From assembly GCA_022559985.1 (NCBI GenBank), contig JAFJTR010000015.1, positions 434,001 to 498,000 of the forward strand: DNA of 64,000 nucleotides. Direction: 5' to 3'. Origin of the DNA: Parastagonospora avenae f. sp. tritici 18332-5 (taxonomy: Eukaryota > Ascomycota > Dothideomycetes > Pleosporales > Phaeosphaeriaceae). The notes beneath the pieces were generated by a model. It did no database searches. It was not told where the DNA came from and saw only the letters and a program-made list of their open reading frames with translations. The translations under genes and the position numbers were made by a program. Positions 57,802-64,000 of this stretch are shown here, piece after piece. Position 1 is the stretch's first letter. Each line of letters begins with the position of its first letter.

Positions 57802-59155
57802 ATGAAGGGTATCTTCGCCGCCGTCCTGGCTTCAGCCGCTTCTAGCGTGCTCGCCGCTCCATCTCCCGTGGAGAATGGTCCCATCACCGCTCGCGCTGTC
57901 GGCGCTGCTGCCGCCGCTTGTGCGACGCCCGTCACTCTTTCTGGCAACCCTTTCGCTTCCCGTCAGATCTATGCCAACAAGTTTTACTCCTCTGAGGTCT
58001 CAGCGGCTGCTGCTGCTATGACTGACTCGGCTCTTGCTGCTTCTGCCACCAAGGTTGCTCAGATCGGTACATTCATGTGGATGTAAGTGTAAAGTTGCCT
58101 TCCTAGCTCTGTCCACTTATTAACGGTGGTATTTAGCGATACCCGAGCAAAGATCGACATCGTCGAAGACACCATCAAGGACGTTCCTTGTGACCAGATC
58201 GCTGCTTTGGTCATCTACGATCTTCCCGGCCGTGACTGCGCCGCTAAGGCTTCCAACGGAGAGCTTCCTGTCGGTAGCTTGGAGACTTACAAGACCGAGT
58301 ACATTGACCGTAAGTGTCGAAGTTGTAAAAGACTATTGAGGATACGAGCTAAGCCGTCAAAGCCATTGTTGCAATCTTCAAGAAGTACCCCAACATCGCC
58401 ATTGCTCTAGTCATCGAGCCCGATTCGCTGCCCAACTTGGTCACAAATGCCAACCTCCAGACCTGCAAGGATTCAGCCGAGGGCTACCGCAAGGGTGTTG
58501 CGTACGCCCTCAAGTCGCTCAACTTGCCCAACATTGCCATGTACATTGACGCTGGTCATGGAGGATGGCTCGGCTGGAACGACAACTTGAGTACGTATCA
58601 CCCACTTCTCCCACAAACCTTACTAACACGATCGCAGAGCCCGGAGCCAAGGAGTTGGCCGCCGCCTACAAGGACGCCGGCAGCCCCAAGCAAGTTCGCG
58701 GTGTCTCCACCAACGTTGCCGGCTGGAACGCTTATGACCTCAGCCCCGGCGAGTTCTCCAAGGCCACTGACGCACAGTACAACAAGGCCCAGAACGAGAA
58801 GCTCTTCGTCTCCATGTTCTCTCCAGAGCTCAAGTCCGCCGGCATGCCAGGCCAAGCCATCATTGACACTGCTCGCAATGGTGTCACTGGCCTCCGTAAA
58901 GAGTGGGGTGACTGGTGCAACGTCAAGGGCGCTGGCTTCGGTGTCCGACCCACTGGCAACACGGGAAACACACTCGTCGACGCTTTCGTCTGGGTCAAGC
59001 CTGGTGGTGAGTCTGATGGAACTTCGGACTCGAGCGCAACCCGCTACGACTCCTTCTGTGGAAAGGACGATGCTTTCAAGCCATCACCAGAGGCTGGTCA
59101 GTGGCACCAGGCTTACTTTGAGGAGTTGGTCAAGAATGCTAAGCCTGCGCTTTAA
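57802..59155 (+). CDS. Secreted GH6 glucanase (cellobiohydrolase II-like), no cellulose-binding module
   Basis: GH6 enzymes hydrolyse beta-1,4-glucan by inversion, releasing cellobiose from non-reducing ends. Exons 57802-58082, 58137-58309, 58354-58590 and 58638-59155 give 402 residues. A signal peptide (MKGIFAAVLASAASSVLAAP) is followed directly by the catalytic domain. Motifs are TFMWIDTRAKI, LVIYDLPGRDCAAKASNGE (with the catalytic-acid region Asp), ALVIEPDSLPNLVTN, MYIDAGHGGWLGW, VRGVSTNVAGWNAY and FVWVKPGGESDGTSD. No CBM1 or Ser/Thr linker is present at either end. Absence of the CBM suggests action on soluble or amorphous substrate. It is single-standing, with no neighbouring cellulase genes. 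Confidence 0.93.
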
Positions 59156-59861
59156 ATGGTGGATTTGGGGAAGATCTGAAGTATCTAGTCGTGTGTAGAT
59201 TGGTGGAGGGAGGATGATGGATAGGAAAAGCCCGCGCGTCGCTTCGCTGTGTTGTCAATATGTATATAGCTCTCCAGAATGAATCAGACTCTCGTTACAT
59301 CGGGCAAAACAAAGCCAACGCACGTGAACTGGTTCTAATACAACCGCCACATTGACGGTTGTAATCGCAACTGTGAGCAATTTAATGATCATATTATTCG
59401 TCTGCTCTTCCTCACGTAACTACCTGACTACCTCCGCCTAGTCCCCACAACAGTCCGGAAAGGCCTGCCTGTCCGCTTTCACCTCCCTTACAAATTTCCT
59501 CACGCCTACGGCACATAGCCGTAAGTTTGCCTTCAAGAATCCAGCACAGCTTGAATTCGCGCTGGCGGCAACCCCGGCCGAAGCTCGATGTAGAGGTCGT
59601 GACAACATCAGCAGGCTCAACTTGCAATTCAAGCTATGTAAGGGTTGCGAGTGTCTTTCGCCATGAAGGAGAGACATATCGGGGTTCGCTTCTTGGAGTA
59701 GGACCTTGCACTTCTCTCGCAACTGATCCTGATTTTGATCGACTTGCTAGTCAAGAGCGTAAAAGCGCGGGCCTTGATCACCATCCCCTTACAATCTCGA
59801 TGCAAGGGGGGATATGGCTCGGCTGGTGAGTGGACAATTAGGTTCATTTCCAAACAGATGA
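59156..59861. other. Convergent region between GH6 and FAF1
   Basis: No gene is supported. A perfect 8-bp inverted repeat with a 9-nt loop (59339-59363, TACAACCG/CGGTTGTA) lies about 190 bp after the GH6 stop. Confidence 0.5.
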
Positions 59862-60758
59862 TCACCGCTTAGCCTTCTTGCCCTTGCCTTTTCCCTTTAC
59901 CCCACTACCTCCACCACCAGTGATGCTTCGCACGTCTTTCTTGCTCAAGCTCAAAGTCCCGCCTCTGAACCTGCCAACACTTGGCAAGCCCACGGCCTTG
60001 TCCCGCTTTCTAGTCTCGTCCCTCTTGTCAGGCATTTTGTTCATAGTAGGACGTTCCAATATGATGCCTGCCTCTTTGGCATCCGCGCGTCGCTTTTCGT
60101 CGGTCAATCGCGCCTTTTGTATCATGTGCTTGCGCTGCGCCATCGGCATCTTCTTCTGCGAAAAGACGGAGCCCTTCGCGCCTAGGGATTGGAGATGCAG
60201 GTCCGTTGACTTGTGCCGCGCTATGCCTGTTGCGCTTAGAGTGGGTGTAGAGGCCGCCAAGGACGAGGCAGAGAGCAGGTGTGATTCGCGCAACAGCTTC
60301 TGAAGGTCGAGGTCGTTCCGGAGGTTGTTGGACTCGGCGAGATCGGCATCGTCGGGACTTTTCTTCACTGTGAGTGACTTTTTATGCGCAACAGTCGAGG
60401 ATGGTGGTTTGGAAGACATAAAGGCCTTCATTTCGGCTTTTGACGTGTCATCTCTGCCGAGCTGTGTATTCGTGTAGTCGATGACTTCAACATCATCATC
60501 GCCTTCGCTTATGCCTGCCCATTCTGCATCGTCCTCTTCATCAAGGTCCTCCTCTTCAATCTCCTTGGGACTGTCTATCTTCACTTTCTTGGTTTCCACG
60601 GCAAGAGGCTTGAACTTGGCTTCGAATGCGCGCCGGAAAATAGCCTGGACATCTTCTTCGCCTGACTGATTCGAGTCTGAGGAGGGTGAAGGTGAGCGTG
60701 ATGGTTGTTCGAGCTCTTTGCGGCTTATGCGCTTCCGTTTTCCGAGTGCGGGTGCCAT
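59862..60758 (-). CDS. FAF1: rRNA-processing protein Faf1-like (40S biogenesis)
   Basis: Small, highly charged nucleolar protein. A single exon of 298 residues runs from ATG 60758; an in-frame GTG at 60809 is not used. Visible features are a basic start (MAPALGKRKRISRKELEQ), a serine-rich acidic N-terminal half (SPSPSSDSNQSGEEDVQ, EEEDLDEEDDAEWAGISEGDDD), then DLQKLLRESHLLS and KKMPMAQRKHMIQKARL. The conserved C-terminus GRFRGGTLSLSKKDVRSI is followed by a Gly/Lys tail. The last block is the recognisable signature of the yeast Faf1 family, needed for early pre-18S cleavage. Low complexity elsewhere keeps confidence moderate. It is head to head with HIS6 over 177 bp. Confidence 0.75.
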   Translation of the reverse strand: MAPALGKRKRISRKELEQPSRSPSPSSDSNQSGEEDVQAIFRRAFEAKFKPLAVETKKVKIDSPKEIEEEDLDEEDDAEWAGISEGDDDVEVIDYTNTQLGRDDTSKAEMKAFMSSKPPSSTVAHKKSLTVKKSPDDADLAESNNLRNDLDLQKLLRESHLLSASSLAASTPTLSATGIARHKSTDLHLQSLGAKGSVFSQKKMPMAQRKHMIQKARLTDEKRRADAKEAGIILERPTMNKMPDKRDETRKRDKAVGLPSVGRFRGGTLSLSKKDVRSITGGGGSGVKGKGKGKKAKR

Positions 60759-60935
60759 TGCGATGGGCAGGTGGTGATCTGAATCGTCGTATGCAAAAAA
60801 GGCCGACACGCAGCTGTTCGTCGCGCTAAGTTAATAATTTTTGCCAAGCTTTGCGGACCCCCGAACCCCCCGCATCGTCAACCTTCACACCACTTTACCT
60901 AGTTTCCAGTCTTCGCACCTAAATACAGACGCACA

Positions 60936-61814
60936 ATGACGCGTTTCCGACCTTGTATAGACCTGCATGCTGGCAGCGTCAAACAGATTGTTGGTGGCAC
61001 CCTTTCCACAACCGCGCCTGATGTGCTCAAGACCAACTGGACTTCCGAGCATCCCTCCGCATACTACGCCGCTTTGTACAAGCAAAATGGCCTGTCGGGC
61101 GCGCACGTGATCATGCTAGGTCCAGGAAACGATGATGCTGCAAAGGAAGCGCTTGGCGCGTGGAAGGCTGGTATGCAAGTAGGAGGTGGCATCACCGAAA
61201 GAAATGCAAAAGCATGGATAGAGAGTGGCGCTGAGAGGGTGAGTGCAGATCAAAGCCTGCTTGCTCTAGTAAATAGTGGACTGATGAGACGCGCAGTAGG
61301 TCATCATCACATCGTATCTGTTTCCGGACTCCGTCTTCTCCATGGACCGCTTGAAAGCAGTCCTACAGGCCCTTGACAATGACAAGACAAAACTCGTCAT
61401 CGACTTGAGCTGTCGAAAGAAAGACGACAAGTGGTTTGTTGCAACTAACAAGTGGCAAACTATGACAGAATTCGAGCTTGACCAAGGTATGTCAGATCTT
61501 CGACTTCAACAACACGTCTCATCCTTGCAGACTCGATTTCCCTACTCGAGCCATATTGCTCCGAGTTCCTCATCCATGCTGCAGACGTGGAAGGGCTCCA
61601 GAGTGGCATCGATCACGAGCTCGTCTCAAAACTGGCTGAGTGGTGTAGTATCCCCGTCACTTACGCGGGTGGGGGCCGATCCATTGAGGACCTGGAATTA
61701 GTGAAGAGCTTGAGCAACGGCAAAGTCGACTTGACCATTGGTAGTGCGCTGGACATCTTTGGTGGTTCAGGCGTCAAGTTTGAAGACTGTGTCAAGTGGA
61801 ATCAAGAGCAGTAG
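60936..61814 (+). CDS. HIS6: Phosphoribosylformimino-AICAR phosphate isomerase (histidine biosynthesis)
   Basis: Catalyses the fourth step of histidine synthesis, an Amadori isomerisation of ProFAR to PRFAR in the cytosol. Exons 60936-61238, 61300-61486 and 61531-61814 give 257 residues; yeast His6 is 261. A (beta/alpha)8 barrel is indicated by RFRPCIDLHAGSVKQIVGG (catalytic Asp near residue 9), HVIMLGPGNDDAA, GMQVGGGITERNA, FLIHAADVEGLQSGID, PVTYAGGGRSIEDL and VDLTIGSALDIFGG. The acceptor of the first intron could be read three bases earlier (CAG or TAG). No Gcn4/CpcA site (TGACTC) is visible in the short shared promoter. Confidence 0.95.
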
Positions 61815-62237
61815 AAGTGACCGCATATTGTTGTCATCGTGTACGGGAATTGCGCAATTCACTTTCACCCATTATCTAGGTAATCCAATCGCTGACCACA
61901 TCTCATTATGCGGCCTCGTGCAGGTTTTCGGGGGTAAAACATTTCAGGCTCTCGGGGCTTTCACTTAGACCTTCATGGGGCCATCTGCACTCTCAGCTCA
62001 TGGCTGTCTCCCAAACACAGCCTTTCACCTAACGTTCGACTGGCCAGGCTGATCTAACTATCACCCACTTGTATTTGCCCTCTCTCCGGCTCACCCAACT
62101 GGCATCGACTCCCGACTTTACATCCCACTCAGCTTTATTCGCTGAATAAACTTCCACCACCGAGCTCCGATCCCGCATTGTTATAATGAGTCCTGAAACA
62201 TACAATTCTCCCCACGGACATTTCGCCTCTTGTGCTC
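61815..62237. other. Intergenic stretch between HIS6 and the F-box-like gene
   Basis: No gene is supported. A frame from ATG 62186 ends after about 30 codons and overlaps the next gene in another frame. Confidence 0.45.
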
Positions 62238-62888
62238 ATGCGCTCGATGCCATTGGGATTCCTCTCACTTCCTCCTGAGCTTCGCTCCATGGTGTACCAG
62301 TTCATTGGCTTCGAAACTCATCGCTACACTCTGGACACTCGCCGTACAGGCTGCCCCATCACCCTAGTGTCCACGACCTTCCCAGCTGCACTGTTATCGA
62401 CCTGCCGACTTATCAATGCCGAGGCAGCGCCATACATCTCGTCCAAGCTGGAGCAGCTAAGGAAGATCGATCGCTTCCATTTCGTCATCGAGCCCACATC
62501 ACTCTACCCTTTCACATACGACGACGAAAACTTCGCAGACTACGTTGTCAAAGCATGGGATACTGGCGCCAGTATCTACAAACTACCTAGGAACGCTTTT
62601 CCTGCCTTTCGCTTCGATATAGATTCAGCAAATGACTTCGTCAGAAAGGTCGCTATGGCCACTTCGAATTCGTACCCAGAGACTACAAGGATGGCGATAA
62701 GGTTCTGCAAAGATGCGTCTCAAGTGTCATTGCCCGTTGACTTCCAGGGTCCATTTCTCAATCTCCCGAATACTGAGCCATCGAAGAAGAGACTTGGGAA
62801 GCTAGTCCCTGGACTAGTCGAGGTCTGTGATGTCAAGGCATTGGTAAGTGAGGGACGCGAGAAGCAGCTGCATATCTCAAAAGAATAA
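62238..62888 (+). CDS. F-box-like hypothetical protein
   Basis: A single exon of 216 residues from ATG 62238 (a Met three codons later is equally possible). It starts with PLGFLSLPPELRSMVYQFIG, a typical F-box-like/2EXR N-terminal motif in Dothideomycete hypothetical proteins. LLSTCRLINAEAAPYISSK is the usual second block. The remainder has no recognised domain. F-box motifs bind Skp1, but whether this divergent form does is unknown. It is an intact relative, at family level only, of the damaged gene at 10.6-11.1 kb. Confidence 0.6.
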   Translation: MRSMPLGFLSLPPELRSMVYQFIGFETHRYTLDTRRTGCPITLVSTTFPAALLSTCRLINAEAAPYISSKLEQLRKIDRFHFVIEPTSLYPFTYDDENFADYVVKAWDTGASIYKLPRNAFPAFRFDIDSANDFVRKVAMATSNSYPETTRMAIRFCKDASQVSLPVDFQGPFLNLPNTEPSKKRLGKLVPGLVEVCDVKALVSEGREKQLHISKE

Positions 62889-63327
62889 TGGGAATAACAT
62901 GTGTTCACGGGCATATGTCGTGGGAGGGCCGACATGTGGAAGAGTTGCAGATCATGTGTTGCTAGTAGAATGAACTTGAGGCGCGCATGTGAAGACCACC
63001 AGAGAAACTTCCAGGATTCCTAACCACCGATAACGCATGCGCCAACGACCACTGAAGATGTCTTCCCGTCTAGTCCATGTGTGTGCTGAGTAGATCCAAC
63101 CTTCAGTATGTTCCGACGCCGTCATCACAGACCAGTGTAGTGTCGACGTTCTTCGAGTTTAGAGTGGATCCATTCCATGCGACTGGTAAAGTGGAACGAT
63201 GCCAAGAATACCCCACACACTCAGTGGTTCACCTGGTCAGCTTAATCTACATGTGTGTGCAGCCCGGAATTCATCAGCCGTTCTTCGGTGTGCTCAATTG
63301 ACCTGACGTGCACGCTGAAATTTACGC
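62889..63327. other. Intergenic stretch upstream of the P450 gene
   Basis: No gene is supported. It should contain the P450 promoter; no clear TATA element is seen. Confidence 0.45.
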
Positions 63328-64000
63328 ATGCATTACACTGCAATGCTCCCTCCTGCTATCGACCACTCAGAGAACGACATGGCGTATCTCACACCTATCA
63401 CATGCGACTGCCACGCTGACGACTACGAATCGTTCACCGATGTGCTGCCACTGTTCAGGGTCGACCGATTGAATGTCTTAACGATATATCTCATGGTTTT
63501 TGTGACTGTCCTTGCGTTTTTCTCTGTCAGAAAGGCGCGGTTATGGGCCAAGCTGCCTCCAGGACCACCTCGCCTGCCTCTCATTGGCAATCTGCATCAA
63601 GCACCTACCAGTCCTCTCTGGCTTACCTTTCAAGGTTGGGTCAAGCAATACGGTCCCTTGGTGGGTGTCGACTTTGGCGGTACTATCATGATCATCGTCG
63701 GTGACTACGAGACGGCTCGCGACTTGCTAAACAAGCGCGCCAATATCTATAGCAGCCGGCCCCGCATGGTCAGTCAAGAAGTCAGAGGATCTTTAATATA
63801 CACTTACCTCCTCATGTAGGTCATGGCGCAAGAGCTTGTCTGCAAAGATCATAACATCTTGTTCAGGCCGTCTAGGGCTGACCTATCGCGTCACCAACAG
63901 ATAGAAGTTCCTGTTTTGAGCCCACGTGCATCAGCCTCCTACACTCCGCTACAAGATATAGAGAGCCACTTTCTACTCAAGAACTTCCTAAACGCCGACG
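63328..64000 (+). CDS. Cytochrome P450 monooxygenase, 5' part
   Basis: N-terminal part of a microsomal P450, cut by the window end. Exon 1 is 63328-63768; exon 2 starts at 63820 after a 51-bp intron. A lumenal N-terminus precedes one membrane helix (LTIYLMVFVTVLAFFSV), then the proline-rich hinge LPPGPPRLPLIGNLHQ. The next conserved part is QYGPLVGVDFGGTIMIIVGDYETARDLLNKR and SSRPRMVMAQELV. In exon 2 the helix-C region reads LFRPSRADLSRHQQIE, where most fungal relatives have a Trp and Arg (WxxxR) that contact the haem; both are replaced here. The haem-binding Cys region is outside the window, so integrity and family cannot be judged. Confidence 0.8.

Noticed and set aside
59339..59363. 8-bp inverted repeat after GH6 as a transcription terminator
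   Set aside because: Fungal Pol II genes do not use hairpin terminators; kept only as a note on the gap.

Overview
The window is nuclear DNA of a filamentous ascomycete (Pezizomycotina; a Dothideomycete-like fungus is my best guess). The evidence is the short (44-60 bp typical) GT-AG introns with CTAAC-like branch sites, a compact gene layout, typical fungal housekeeping genes (RFC3, ARPC3, GET4, TRM6, KAE1, EPL1, BDP1, BRE1, RIT1, HIS6), and filamentous-fungus families: a modin-like protein, a NACHT protein with C2H2 fingers, secreted GMC oxidoreductase, GH6 cellulase and P450.

The first 28 kb is mixed. Conserved genes (RFC3, ARPC3, GET4, an intron-containing tRNA-Gly, a MINDY deubiquitinase, TRM6) are separated by gene-free, repeat-bearing DNA and damaged accessory genes. 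The damaged genes are a modin-like gene with apparent frameshifts, an F-box-like gene with an in-frame stop, a SNF2/RING gene that lost its C-terminal helicase half, and a NACHT/zinc-finger gene carrying a stop, a frameshift and a 182-bp hairpin-rich insertion. The most striking feature is a short interspersed sequence, consensus GCTAAGRATTGCAGTGMA. I count about 20 copies at 2.3-5.6 kb, five at 16.8-17.6 kb and two at 24.8-25.3 kb. All lie outside recognised coding sequence, and copies within a cluster mostly share one orientation.

From 27.3 kb to the end the DNA is dense and intact: KAE1 (KEOPS), an RKM4/SETD6-type methyltransferase, EPL1 (NuA4), an OYE-type flavin oxidoreductase, a GMC oxidoreductase, BDP1 (TFIIIB), BRE1 (H2B ubiquitin ligase), a mitochondrial-type NAD(H) kinase, a PlsC acyltransferase, RIT1 with a DUF6314-like C-terminal extension, a sucrose/maltose-type MFS transporter, the endosomal Na+/H+ exchanger NHX1, a secreted GH6 glucanase, FAF1, HIS6, an F-box-like protein and the 5' part of a P450.

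Several housekeeping genes are arranged head to head over 0.2-0.9 kb (RFC3/ARPC3, MINDY/TRM6, KAE1/RKM4, BDP1/BRE1, NADK/acyltransferase, MFS/NHX1, FAF1/HIS6), suggesting shared promoters. The RFC3/ARPC3 promoter has two MluI cell-cycle boxes. No operon-like logic or secondary-metabolite cluster is evident, although the window ends inside a P450.
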